From positions 1-44,270 of the forward strand of contig QWII01000085.1 in the NCBI GenBank assembly GCA_021405325.1: a stretch of DNA of 44,270 bases, read 5' to 3'. The notes beneath the pieces were generated by a model. It saw only the letters and a list, made by a program, of their open reading frames with translations, was not told where the DNA came from and did not search any database. The translations under genes were made by a program, and so were the position numbers. This DNA comes from Caldilinea sp. CFX5 (GTDB lineage: Bacteria; Chloroflexota; Anaerolineae; Caldilineales; Caldilineaceae). Shown here in pieces: positions 25,101 through 34,110 of the stretch (within the stretch, counting starts at the first letter, position 1; the number at the start of each line of letters is the position of its first letter).

Positions 25101-26643
25101 CCACCGGCAGCGCGGCCAGCCCGAAGGTTTGCCGCCCCTTGATGATGTCGAGGTAGGCGGTCTGCGCCTGGCCGGCGACATGAATATCCACGTTGAGGGT
25201 TTCACCGATCTGATATTGCACCTTCTCCGGACGCAGCAAGAGCGCCTGGGCATCGCCGGAACCGCCTAAGGTGACGGTCTGTTCGGCTGCCTGTCCTGTG
25301 CTATCGACGGCATGGAAGACCAGTGGCAAATCGCGGCTGTCTACCGGTGTAAAGCGGATGGTTGCCAGCCCGAATTCATCGGTGGTCACGGTTACGGTGT
25401 TGGTGACAGCCCCAGGTACGGTATTCGTCACCGTGGTAGTTGGTACGCCATCCACGCGAATGGTCGTCGCGGCGGCCCGACCATCCGGGTAGCTGGTTTG
25501 CAGGTAGACGATGTTCTCTAGGCCGGGGCGGAGGAAACCGGCTTCCGGGATGGCTTCGATCAGAATGCTCTTTTCGGCAATGGTGACGCTCTCATCCACC
25601 TGTTCACTGTGGTTCGCCGTGTCGATGACGGTAATTTCCAGGTCAACCTGCGCTGTGTCGTTTTCCAGTTGACCGACAAAAGTATCAGGCGTCTGGAATT
25701 CATAGGCATAGAAACCGGCGGCGTCGGTCGTGCCGGTCAGTTCAAAAAGTTGAACCCGCTCTACGTCGGTAACAAACCCTTTGATGCGCACTTGACCACC
25801 GGCGACCGGTTTGCCGAAAAAGTATTGGGCATCCACCGTGCCGGTGATCACTTCCCCCGGCAGATAGAAAGCTTTGGCGCTTTGGAAGGTGATTTCAAAG
25901 CGGGGCAGCGTATAGGGCTTCACTTCAACCGTGCGGCTGCTCGTCACCGGCCCCATCTCCGCCGTCAGCACATAGTCGCCGCTGGCCGCCTGACTGTCCA
26001 GTTGAAAATCGGCGCTGGCAATGCCAAAGGCGGAAGTGGTCAATTCCTTGCGCATCAACTTATTGCCGGCCGGGTCGGCAACCGTCAACACCAGCGGCTG
26101 CTCTTGCGCGGCTTTCAGGGCGGTGGTATCCAGCGCCAGCGTGCGCAGATGAATGACCTGCCCCGGCTGATAGACCGGCTTATCAGTACTGAGAAGGACA
26201 TTGTAGACGCGACCAACATAGACCTCCTGGCTGGTCTGCAACTGTCCATAGTTGGTCGAATCAGCCACCACCGTCAGCACCTGGTTGGGGTCGTTGACCG
26301 TCGCCGGTACATCAAAAGTGACATGAACCAGCCCCGCTTTGTCTGTCTGGCCGGTGAAGAGTTCGCGCGTTTCCCCGTTTGGTGTATTTAGCGTCACCCG
26401 CACGCGCGTATCGGGCAAACGCTCGCTGCTATAGGGTGCATGAAGTTGGACAAGCAGCGACCCTTTGCTTGCCGGCGCCAGGTAATCGGTCGCGCCCAGG
26501 ATGGCGATCCCCGTGGCGAGATCAGCCGGCGCCTCTTCCACAAAAACCTCCGGTGGCGGTGTTGGCGCCGGCGGCGGACAGCCCAACAGAAAGATGATGA
26601 ACGGGATCAACAGGCGGAATAGCCCATATCTGGCTGATGGCAT
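22114..26643 (-). CDS. alpha-2-macroglobulin family lipoprotein with membrane helices in the bait position
   Basis: A 1509-residue lipoprotein (signal peptide ending FLLGCPPP; strong AAAGGAGG before the ATG). Macroglobulin-type beta-sandwich domains fill about residues 40-650 (for example VYQPGQVIHLRTLALD). The thioester motif PYGCFEQTSS is present with Cys999, so the covalent-trap chemistry should be intact, and a helical thioester domain plus a receptor-binding-like end follow. In family members this protein traps proteases in the periplasm or at the surface. Just before the conserved LRQFFPETLFWLPEL segment, where the bait region normally sits, residues about 698-740 contain two hydrophobic helices separated by RRRR, the second ending in a lipobox-like FFWTSC. 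No penicillin-binding protein partner is adjacent. Confidence 0.93.
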   Translation of the reverse strand: MPSARYGLFRLLIPFIIFLLGCPPPAPTPPPEVFVEEAPADLATGIAILGATDYLAPASKGSLLVQLHAPYSSERLPDTRVRVTLNTPNGETRELFTGQTDKAGLVHVTFDVPATVNDPNQVLTVVADSTNYGQLQTSQEVYVGRVYNVLLSTDKPVYQPGQVIHLRTLALDTTALKAAQEQPLVLTVADPAGNKLMRKELTTSAFGIASADFQLDSQAASGDYVLTAEMGPVTSSRTVEVKPYTLPRFEITFQSAKAFYLPGEVITGTVDAQYFFGKPVAGGQVRIKGFVTDVERVQLFELTGTTDAAGFYAYEFQTPDTFVGQLENDTAQVDLEITVIDTANHSEQVDESVTIAEKSILIEAIPEAGFLRPGLENIVYLQTSYPDGRAAATTIRVDGVPTTTVTNTVPGAVTNTVTVTTDEFGLATIRFTPVDSRDLPLVFHAVDSTGQAAEQTVTLGGSGDAQALLLRPEKVQYQIGETLNVDIHVAGQAQTAYLDIIKGRQTFGLAALPVAQGVAQAAIDLDGSLLGTLELNAYVITDQGQIVRDRRLVLVNPAPAAVAIQADADVYRPGDTATLDITVQREGAPMPGVLGLSIVDESVFAVGAQEPGFARTYFLLDRELQEPRYEIHDFSPLQSDDPSPYDRKNAGHAQQLALAGFFAEELVAMGNTQHVTTIAHHVPQTAGNARSALAWGWANRIALVLPLMGIAFYDGTRRRRHLFLGLVLLSLAFFWTSCAAPAAPMAGGEMAAAPAAEAPAQETIADATTATQGNQSQPPRLRQFFPETLFWLPELTTDANGHAQVQVPIADSITTWRISVLASDQAGHLGSAEVGMKVFQDFFVEPDLPRFLTVGDEVAVPVSIFNYLDEAQEINLEVAQADWFAFVETPTLRFTVAPNEVMAAYLPIRVTNFGQHEFQVTATGSAMSDAVLRQVEVLPDGKAMAVAASGKLTTTQRFALDLPPNAVPGTGRVAVKIYPGVISQVIDGLEGMLQQPYGCFEQTSSTTYPNVMVLDYLKTTNQVNPRIQLQAEQYINLGYQRLLSFEVRGMPGGFSLFGDPPPQTMLTAYGLMEFTDMSQVSYVDPALIERTAIFLFQRQQGDGSWAPEGMTIESGLEGLGNSTVLPTAYVTWALADAGYATSEPVQRAVAYLHGQLAQYLQAQTQNNQANSPLATPPAALDPYAAAMLANALIAADPQGSAGQIDQLISHLLSSAEKDTQGYFTWSSGMTTYMGGYGNVSNIETAAMTAIALLRVGQHLDVAQGAIDSILSQRDPNGMFYSTQTTVLALKALLLAAEQGGQDGPATVTVTINGDRAQTLTITEENADVVQLVSFDDLNPNGNEVTITVEGERALQYQVVTQYYLPWEAVPSTPAIEKEVRIDVAYDRTELQVNDLVNVTAEVELLAPGVAGTLLVDLGIPPGFRPLTEDLDGLVAQGLIARYELTGRQILVYMTNVPSGQVYRLPYRLQARFPIRAQTPSSQAYDYYTPEKQDTATPQRIVVKLGTPGQ

Positions 26644-26743
26644 AGAAGCCTCCTTTGTTATGGTGGAACTGTAAACAATGAAAAAAGCAAAAGCTTACCC
26701 ATAGGTATACGCCCGCAATTGCCACAGGTCAAGGGCCAAGAGT

Positions 26744-26831
26744 GTACCATTGAATGGTACAGACGCGGATTTAGGAAACGCGGATCTTACAGTATACAGC
26801 GGCGATCGGCGTTTCCTAAATTCGCGTCTGT
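26744..26831. repeat. hairpin repeat with CGGATTTAGGAAACG word
   Basis: Arms 26759-26781 (acagacgcggatttaggaaa...) and 26809-26831 pair over 23 bp with one mismatch. A small palindrome, gtaccattgaatggtac, abuts it at 26744-26760. The word ggatttaggaa links it to the clusters at 11518 and 15937. It lies in the leader of the alpha-2-macroglobulin gene. Confidence 0.8.
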
Positions 26832-26839
26832 GTCACCTG

Positions 26840-27634
26840 TTACTGATGAATCAGCGGCAAGTAATATTCGTCCGGGATCTGGGCGCGGTTCAACGGCCCG
26901 CGGTAGACAATAAAGACCCACTCGGCATGAGCCAACTCTTCGAGCGGATCAGCATAGCCGGTGGCGGGGCGGTAGAGGAAGGCATGGGTCGCAAAGGGTT
27001 GTTGCGCCAGGTCGTGAAGCAGATTCAAATCAGCAATGGCGGACCAGGCCGTTTCGGCGGTAATGGTCATCCATTCGGTCTGGGCGACTGTTGCCAGGGC
27101 GGCGGGGGGCGGAACAGGGGTGGGGAGACGAGTTAAAGCCGCGGCCGGCAAGGGCTGGCGGGGAAAGGGGCGCACGCCCTGCCCCATCCACAGCGATTCG
27201 CCGGCAAAGATCGGCTGGCCCAGACAGGGCGTTAAGAGCGCCTGTGCGGTAAAGTCGCCAAGATGGATCGACCAGGCGAACAAGGCGTCAAACCAGGTTG
27301 TGGTTTCAGGCAAGCGACTGCCGGCTTGCAGAGCGAACGCCAAGTATCCGCCGGTCAGCGTATTGCTAATGGCGGCGCGCGCATTCAAGGTGAGGGTGGT
27401 GGTAGGAAGCGCACTTTGACAGGGTGGCTCCTGCAAAAAATAGGCTTCTTTGACGCCCTCCGCGGCATAATCGACAATAAAGAGCGCCAGGTTATTCTGG
27501 TTGGGGTCAATGTTCCAGGCCGGCGTTGGCGCCGGCGGCACCGTTTGTGCGTAGGCGGCAGAAGCCCACCGGTTATCGGTGGCCTGTCCTGCCAGCCATA
27601 AGAGACCAACAACGGTGATTAGAAGAATTCGCAT
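26840..27634 (-). CDS. secreted protein of unknown function ending in YYLPLIHQ
   Basis: A 264-residue exported protein with a signal peptide (1-30, ending SAAYAQ) and a compact body containing a few cysteines (PPCQSALP; TPCLGQP). It belongs to no family I recognise. The last residues DEYYLPLIHQ fit the short C-terminal hydrophobic tail shared by two other secreted proteins in this window. A Pro-rich stretch (PTPVPPPAA) near residue 175 resembles a linker. No good ribosome-binding site precedes the ATG at 27634, so the start is chosen for the signal peptide. It follows the DUF2726 gene by 39 bp on the same strand. Confidence 0.78.
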   Translation of the reverse strand: MRILLITVVGLLWLAGQATDNRWASAAYAQTVPPAPTPAWNIDPNQNNLALFIVDYAAEGVKEAYFLQEPPCQSALPTTTLTLNARAAISNTLTGGYLAFALQAGSRLPETTTWFDALFAWSIHLGDFTAQALLTPCLGQPIFAGESLWMGQGVRPFPRQPLPAAALTRLPTPVPPPAALATVAQTEWMTITAETAWSAIADLNLLHDLAQQPFATHAFLYRPATGYADPLEELAHAEWVFIVYRGPLNRAQIPDEYYLPLIHQ

Positions 27635-27673
27635 AAGGAGCTATCGGGTGGGCTGCACTACACGTAAGACAAG

Positions 27674-28213
27674 TTAGACAGGTTTGTTGGCAATGGTGCG
27701 CAATGCCCCGTAGCCAGGGTAGGCTGGTAGCCGGCGTCCCCGCTTGCTGTTCGGTTGATCGGTGGTTGTCGTGGCAGGCATGGCGCGATCGCCATTGGTG
27801 AAATCATCGCGACGGGGGGTGCTACTCAACAGATTCTCGATGAGGGGAATCAATTGGTGCATAACGTAGGCTGATTGGCGCTCTAAGCGCACCAGCGGGA
27901 GACCAACTTCCGCGCAAAGTTGGGCGATTCGCTCCGAACAATCGACCTGATTGGCGCGCAGTGCACTATCGGCGAAGAGGATGAGCGCCAACGGGCGCAT
28001 CGAATCGCGATCACACAGCACAAAATCGATGCGCTGATTCGCCAAGGTCCCCCACTCGCCCTCGGCGGAATGATAAACCGGCGCCATGAAGAGATCGCCA
28101 AGATTGATTTTAGTAAATAGGAGCGCCCGCTGGCAAAGGACGCCACTGAGCGCCCGGTACAGTGATTGCTCAATTGGGTCTAGCATACTCTCGCGAATCG
28201 TATATGAGTGCAT
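27674..28213 (-). CDS. DUF2726-like nuclease-fold protein
   Basis: A 179-residue protein. The pattern DPIEQSLYRALSGVL, then NQRIDFVLCDRDSMRPLALI and EVGLPLVRLE matches DUF2726, a restriction-endonuclease-like domain often found on DNA-processing proteins. Here the usual catalytic-looking acidic residue after PLALI is replaced by LFADSA, so activity is doubtful. The C-terminal 45 residues are polar and basic (NSKRGRRL), possibly a DNA or membrane contact. AGGA lies about eight bases before the chosen ATG (28213); an internal ATG nine codons later has poor spacing. Role unknown. Confidence 0.75.
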   Translation of the reverse strand: MHSYTIRESMLDPIEQSLYRALSGVLCQRALLFTKINLGDLFMAPVYHSAEGEWGTLANQRIDFVLCDRDSMRPLALILFADSALRANQVDCSERIAQLCAEVGLPLVRLERQSAYVMHQLIPLIENLLSSTPRRDDFTNGDRAMPATTTTDQPNSKRGRRLPAYPGYGALRTIANKPV

Positions 28214-28384
28214 TCTGCATTTCCTATAATGGTAAAAAGGGTATTCGTCCAGTGGCCCTCAGTGATACTTACCCTTACGCCTGTAAGTTGTTATTAATCT
28301 AGTAGTAGAGTAACATACAAATGCTAATACGAGAACCGCCATTTGACGTATCTATCGCTGTTCGGGTGAGCCACCAGGCAATTT

Positions 28385-28412
28385 TTGTAATCAGTCAAAA
28401 GTCTTGTATGAT
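28385..28412 (+). promoter_or_regulatory. sigma70-type promoter of the SdrD-B surface protein
   Basis: TTGTAA (28385-28390), 16 bases, TATGAT (28407-28412) in an AT-rich 290-bp gap, about 90 bp before the surface-protein start. The rest of 28214-28501 shows nothing else recognisable. Confidence 0.55.
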
Positions 28413-28501
28413 ATGCGGGTAATAATAATTCCCATATAACCTGACTATATTTTAATCTCATCATTTTAATCTTCATCCTCAGATAGTATCAGGAGCCATC
28501 T

Positions 28502-31500
28502 ATGAATCGAAGACTGCCATTCATTGTCGCCCTAGCATCGCACACTGTCCCCACCTTTCGTGCGCCCGTCCGTGTGCTGAAGGTTCAGCAAATCCGTACT
28601 AGATCACAGGGCTGCAAGCTCGTGATCAACGCGCTTTTGGTAGCGCTCTTGTACCAAATCGTGAGCATCTATAGCGGCGCCCTCCCCGTTGTCCAGGCTG
28701 CGGCCTGCACCGGCAGCAGCATTACTGGTGTGGTCTTTCGTGACTACAATGCCAATGGCGTACAAGATAGCGGCGCCAATGGCATCACCGAGCCGGGCAT
28801 TGGCGGCATGGTCGTTACCGCCTACGACGCCAACGGCACAACCGCTTCCTGTGAATCAACCGCCACAGGCGCCTACGGCATTGATCCGGCCGGCGCCTTC
28901 CCTGTGCGTTTGGAGTTCACCCTGCCGGGCGATGGCTCGCTCAACTTCCTCAAGCCCGGCGCGGTTGGCAGCAATGGCCGCTCGACCGTGACCTTTATCA
29001 ATGCGCCGACGGCCAATGTTAATGCCGGCTTTAGCGCCCCCGCCGACTTCTGCGGCGCTACCCCTTCACCTGATCTGGCGACTTCCTGCTTTGTCTTTGG
29101 GGAACAGAATGAAAACGCCAATGGCGCCGGCGCCAACCAAGACAAGAGCGTCATGTTCGCTTTTCCTTATGGCGCCGGCAGCACCGATCCGACCAACGCA
29201 CCGGCGGTTCGCACCCCGCTGCCGACCGTGCGCGCCGTTGCCAAACAGCTCGGCAGCGTTTGGGGGTTGGCCTGGAACCCGCAAAGCCAAACGCTCTATG
29301 CCGCGGCCTTTATGAAACGCCATGCCGGCTTTGGCCCTGGCGGGCCGGGCGCCCTCTATCAGATCACCGCCGGCGGCGCCGCCCTTTTCCATAACTTTGG
29401 TGCATCGGCCGGCGCTGATCCGCACCCCCAACCGGGGCAGACCTGTCTTTCGCCGGGGCATAATCCCAATAACAGCAACGACAACTGTTGGCTCAATGAC
29501 ACAAATTCCTTTGATCTTGTCGGCAAGGTTGGCTTTGGCGACCTTGACATTGCTGACGATTTCAGTACTTTGTATACAGTAAATTTGGCCGACAAAACGT
29601 TGCTGGCGATTCCGATTGCCAATCCAGCCGGTGCAGCAACCTTTACCCTGCCGACGCCGGCCAATTGTCCAGCGGTGGATGTGCGCCCCTTTGGGCTAGG
29701 CGTCAAGGATGGCAAGGTCTATGTCGGTATGGTCTGTTCGGCTGAATCGACCCGGGATCGCACCAATTTACGCGCGTACGTCTACACCTTTGCCGGCGGC
29801 GCCTTTAGTGCAACGCCAGTTTTTGAGGCCGATCTAACCTACAATCGTGGTTCAGGCAATTTGCAATGGCAATATTGGCTCAATCGCGCCTCCTTCAATC
29901 GAAGCGAGCCTAACCAGGCGGGCGGCAAGTGGGCGCAACCCTCACTGGCGGACATTGTTTTTGACGGTAATGATATGATCCTTGGGTTGCGCGACCGCAA
30001 CGCTGATCAATTTGGCACCGTAGCCGGCGGCCCCGATCCGAATGATCCAACCAACTACACGGCCTTTTCCCGTGGCGATATTTTACGCGCCTGCGCCAAT
30101 GGCAGCGGCGGTTGGCAATTGGAAAACAATGGTTCCTGCGGCGGTGTAACCACCCCTGGCGCTGGCAATGGCCAAGGCCCCGGCGGTGGCGAATTCTATT
30201 CCCGTGATCAGCAATTCATCCCCACTCACAGTGAAACTACCCTCGGCGGCCATGCCCAGATTCCCGGTCTACCGGATGTGGTTTCATTGGTCTACAACCC
30301 GATCGAAGGCGCGACTAACGATGCTCGCAGTGATGCCGGTGTCAAGTGGTATAACAACCGGACCGGCGCCGTCACCCGTTCCTACCTCCTCTATGACGGC
30401 AGCGGTGAGATTGCCTTCTTTGACAAAGCCAACGGCCTGGGTGATCTGGAAGCGCTCTGTCCGGCGGCGCCGCTGGAAATCGGCAACCGCGTCTGGCGCG
30501 ATGTGGATGGCGACGGCGTCCAAGACCCCGGTGAGCCAGGGCTGGATGGGGTGACGGTGGAACTCTATCGCGATGGCGTCCTGGTCGGCACGACCACCAC
30601 GAGCAATGGCGGCCAATATCTCTTTAATGACAGCAATGTCACGCTCAATGGCGCCGGCGGCATTGTGGCCGGTCTTTGTGGCCCGAACGGCGCATCTGTC
30701 TATGAAGTGCGCATCCCCAATGCGACCGGCGGCAGCCAGCAACCGCCGCTGGCCGGCTTAGCGCTCACCCAGGGCAATAACGGCGGCGCCCCCAATGGCG
30801 ATCTGCGCGATTCCAACGGCGTGTTGGTCGGCACAGGAGCCGTCTATGCCATTCCCTGTCGCGATCTCTCGGCGCCCGGTTTCAATAACCACACCTACGA
30901 TTTTGGTTTTACGCCGGCGCAGATTGCAACCCATTCGTTGGGCAACTACGTCTGGATCGACACGAATAATGATGGGTTGGTGACAGCCGGCGAAGTTGCC
31001 GTGCCCAATGGGGTTGTCGTTGAACTGTTAGCCGCTGACGGTACGCCAACCGGCCAGACCACGCAAACGGCGAATGGTTTCTACCTCTTTAGCGGTTTAA
31101 CGGCAGGCAGCTACCGGGTGCGTCTGGCCGCCGGCAACTTCCAACCGGGGGGCCTGTTGGCCAATTACACCAGCAGCACCGGCGCCGGCCAGGAAGCCAA
31201 CCCTGACACGAATGGCGACCAGAATGACAACGGGCTGGACAGTGGTGTGCCGGCCGCCAATGGCATTCTGAGCGCTGTCGTCACGCTGGGCAGTGACGAG
31301 CCGACCGGTGAAAGCCCGACCGCCAACGGGACGCCCGGCAATGATGGCGCCGGCACGGCGGACGCCAACAGCAACCTGACGGTAGACTTCGGTCTGGTGC
31401 CGCCGCCGGTTGAGTTGGTCGCCATCGGCAATGTCATCTTCCGCGATATCAACAACAACGGCCGCATCGACAGCAGCGAAAGTGGCATTGATGGCGTCCA

Positions 31501-32449
31501 AGTGGCGCTCTTCCGCGCCGGCGCTGATCCATTGACCGCCGCACCTATCGCAACGGCAACGACGAGCGGTGGCGGTTTCTATCTCTTCGACAATTTGACG
31601 CCCGGTCAATATTTTGTTTATCTCAGACCGAGTAACTTCCAGAACAATGGCGTCCTGGCCGGCTATCTCTCCTCGACCGGCAGCGGCACGAGTGACGGCG
31701 CCGATGACAATGTCGATGAAAATGGCATTGACGGCCCCGACCTGGCGACCAATGGCGTGCGCAGCATTGTCTATGATCTCCAACCGAATAGCGAACCGAC
31801 CGGTGAAACCGGCGCCGGCAGCTATGGCGGCGCGCTGGATGACAACAATGTCAACCTGACGGCTGACTTTGGCGTCTACATGCCGCTCAGTCTGGGCAAC
31901 CGCGTCTGGCTCGATGACGGCGCCGGTGGTGGCGTCGCCAACAACGGCAGCTTGGATGGTACGGAGCAAGGTATTGCCAATGTGGTGGTGCGCCTGCTGG
32001 ATGGCGCCGGCAACCCTGTGCTGGGCGCCAACGGCCAACCGCTGGTGACAACGACCGATGGGCAAGGCTACTACTTCTTTAGCAATCTCTTGCCGGGCAA
32101 CTATGTCGTGTTGATCGACGCCAGTAACTTTGCCGTCGGCGGCCCGCTCCGTGATCTCAACAGCAGCGATCCAACCGAAGGCACGCCGGATAGCGACGGG
32201 GATATGAATGACAATGGCCTTAATGCCCCCAATCCGGCGGCCACCGGCATTCGCAGCGGCGTGGTGACGCTGGCCTATAACACAGAACCAACCAATGAAA
32301 CCGATCTCGGTCCGGTTGGGGCAATTCAGGAGCCTAATACCAACAACCTGACTGTTGATTTTGGCTTCTACCGAACGCCGACCAACGAGGAAGAGGAGCA
32401 GGAACCGCTCAGTGCGCGCCGGCTCTTCCTACCGGTAGCCGTGAAGTAA
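28502..32449 (+). CDS. large surface protein with SdrD-B-type domains and LFLPV tail
   Basis: A 1315-residue secreted protein. The long N-terminal leader (about 60 residues) ends in a hydrophobic stretch and VVQAAACTG. The first SdrD-B-like domain follows (FRDYNANGVQDSG). A central region of about 500 residues with NHL/propeller-like strands (LGSVWGLAWNPQSQTLY) contains the rest of the unusual sequence. Then come four more SdrD-B domains, each with an Asp/Asn-rich calcium-type loop such as VWRDVDGDGVQDPGE, VWIDTNNDGLVTAGE and IFRDINNNGRIDSSE. In known surface adhesins these rigid calcium-bound units form stalks. The last residues ARRLFLPVAVK replace any LPXTG or PEP-CTERM sorting signal. It is probably a sheath or adhesion protein. 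It is transcribed alone from its own promoter. Confidence 0.92.
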   Translation: MNRRLPFIVALASHTVPTFRAPVRVLKVQQIRTRSQGCKLVINALLVALLYQIVSIYSGALPVVQAAACTGSSITGVVFRDYNANGVQDSGANGITEPGIGGMVVTAYDANGTTASCESTATGAYGIDPAGAFPVRLEFTLPGDGSLNFLKPGAVGSNGRSTVTFINAPTANVNAGFSAPADFCGATPSPDLATSCFVFGEQNENANGAGANQDKSVMFAFPYGAGSTDPTNAPAVRTPLPTVRAVAKQLGSVWGLAWNPQSQTLYAAAFMKRHAGFGPGGPGALYQITAGGAALFHNFGASAGADPHPQPGQTCLSPGHNPNNSNDNCWLNDTNSFDLVGKVGFGDLDIADDFSTLYTVNLADKTLLAIPIANPAGAATFTLPTPANCPAVDVRPFGLGVKDGKVYVGMVCSAESTRDRTNLRAYVYTFAGGAFSATPVFEADLTYNRGSGNLQWQYWLNRASFNRSEPNQAGGKWAQPSLADIVFDGNDMILGLRDRNADQFGTVAGGPDPNDPTNYTAFSRGDILRACANGSGGWQLENNGSCGGVTTPGAGNGQGPGGGEFYSRDQQFIPTHSETTLGGHAQIPGLPDVVSLVYNPIEGATNDARSDAGVKWYNNRTGAVTRSYLLYDGSGEIAFFDKANGLGDLEALCPAAPLEIGNRVWRDVDGDGVQDPGEPGLDGVTVELYRDGVLVGTTTTSNGGQYLFNDSNVTLNGAGGIVAGLCGPNGASVYEVRIPNATGGSQQPPLAGLALTQGNNGGAPNGDLRDSNGVLVGTGAVYAIPCRDLSAPGFNNHTYDFGFTPAQIATHSLGNYVWIDTNNDGLVTAGEVAVPNGVVVELLAADGTPTGQTTQTANGFYLFSGLTAGSYRVRLAAGNFQPGGLLANYTSSTGAGQEANPDTNGDQNDNGLDSGVPAANGILSAVVTLGSDEPTGESPTANGTPGNDGAGTADANSNLTVDFGLVPPPVELVAIGNVIFRDINNNGRIDSSESGIDGVQVALFRAGADPLTAAPIATATTSGGGFYLFDNLTPGQYFVYLRPSNFQNNGVLAGYLSSTGSGTSDGADDNVDENGIDGPDLATNGVRSIVYDLQPNSEPTGETGAGSYGGALDDNNVNLTADFGVYMPLSLGNRVWLDDGAGGGVANNGSLDGTEQGIANVVVRLLDGAGNPVLGANGQPLVTTTDGQGYYFFSNLLPGNYVVLIDASNFAVGGPLRDLNSSDPTEGTPDSDGDMNDNGLNAPNPAATGIRSGVVTLAYNTEPTNETDLGPVGAIQEPNTNNLTVDFGFYRTPTNEEEEQEPLSARRLFLPVAVK

Positions 32450-32468
32450 CTGTCCAATCATAACTTTC

Positions 32469-32538
32469 GCTCAGCGCGAGTCCGTGACTCGCGCTGAGCG
32501 GAGCAGAAGCTCGACTTTTGCCAAAAGTCGAACTGCTC
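32469..32538. repeat. AGTCCGTGACT hairpin copy 3 plus adjacent hairpin
   Basis: First hairpin: arms cgctcagcgcgagt and its complement around ccgtg (32469-32500). A second hairpin follows directly (32501-32538, gagcag...aaaagtcgaactgctc). The pair comes 20 bp after the surface-protein stop and may serve as its 3' end although no long T-run follows. Nothing else was seen up to 32641. Confidence 0.85.
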
Positions 32539-32641
32539 TGGTAGTCTGTCGGTCACGGCCGGCTTCACACCGCCAACCTTTCGCATCCCCCTACCTAAAG
32601 AAATTTCAAGTTCAGAAGCGGTCCACGGCTCGTCTACGCCA

Positions 32642-33658
<1,017 letters not shown>

Positions 33659-33688
33659 TGTCGTCTCTCCCTTAATTATGAATGATAT

Positions 33689-33750
33689 AGGACTTACGCA
33701 AGACGAGAATCTGGGCACCCAGCGGGTGCCCGGCGTCTTGCGTAAGTCCT
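33689..33750. repeat. hairpin with TACGCAAGACG arms
   Basis: Arms aggacttacgcaagacg (33689-33705) and 33734-33750 are perfect complements. A smaller gggcaccc/gggtgccc stem lies in the loop. It sits in the leader of the oxidoreductase gene, within a 450-bp gap made almost wholly of repeats. Confidence 0.88.
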
Positions 33751-33759
33751 GTGATAGAG

Positions 33760-33819
33760 ACCGCCACTCCTCATCGTAGGGGCACGATCGATCGTGCCCC
33801 TACGATGAGGAGTGGCGGT
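33760..33819. repeat. perfect 60-bp palindrome, GGGGCACGA family copy 2
   Basis: Thirty-base arms with no loop. The arms contain tcatcgtaggggcacgat, related to the 40-bp copy at 2293-2332. Such a long perfect palindrome is expected to extrude as a cruciform and to be unstable during replication. Confidence 0.92.
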
Positions 33820-33879
33820 TCTTTGGTTAAAAGGTTCCAAAAGCGCATAGTGCCATAGGCGGGCGGCTTTGTCCAGTTA

Positions 33880-33916
33880 GGCGCAGCCGGTTTGGCTCGA
33901 TTTGCCGGTCTGCGCC
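33880..33916. other. GC-rich hairpin, unidentified
   Basis: GGCGCAG and CTGCGCC form a 7-bp stem extended by CCGG/CCGG across one mismatch, with a 14-base loop. The reverse strand passes through agctcaggtggc, superficially like a tRNA D-arm, but no anticodon or T-arm can be formed. It lies between the divergent oxidoreductase and Maf genes. Confidence 0.45.
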
Positions 33917-33991
33917 ACCTGAGCTATCCCTAGATTTGATCGGAAGCGCGCTTCGTCTTACAATGGAGGGATGCAAAATCAGCCGTCCACA

Positions 33992-34058
33992 GTCGTGTAG
34001 TCGTGTAGTCGTGTAGTCGTGTAGTCGTGTAGTCGTGTAGTCGTGTAGTCGCGTAGTC
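33992..34058. repeat. 8-bp microsatellite (gtcgtgta)
   Basis: Seven perfect tandem copies of gtcgtgta (33992-34047), then one copy with a C for T (34048-34055) and a truncated gtc. It lies 55 bp upstream of the Maf start, where length change could alter expression. No promoter hexamers are visible inside it. Confidence 0.95.
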
Positions 34059-34110
34059 CGGCGTTGGTCTACGGCGAATGGTTGTCGAGAATTGGGTAGA
34101 AATTAGAAAC

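Noticed and set aside
22114..26643. Alpha-2-macroglobulin gene as two genes split at the internal lipobox-like FFWTSC
   Set aside because: The frame is open throughout and no start with a ribosome-binding site was identified before the second hydrophobic helix; kept as one gene with the oddity reported.
33870..33935. tRNA-like sequence on the minus strand (agctcaggtggc)
   Set aside because: Only a D-arm-like word is present; no acceptor stem, anticodon arm or GTTCGA-type T-loop can be formed.
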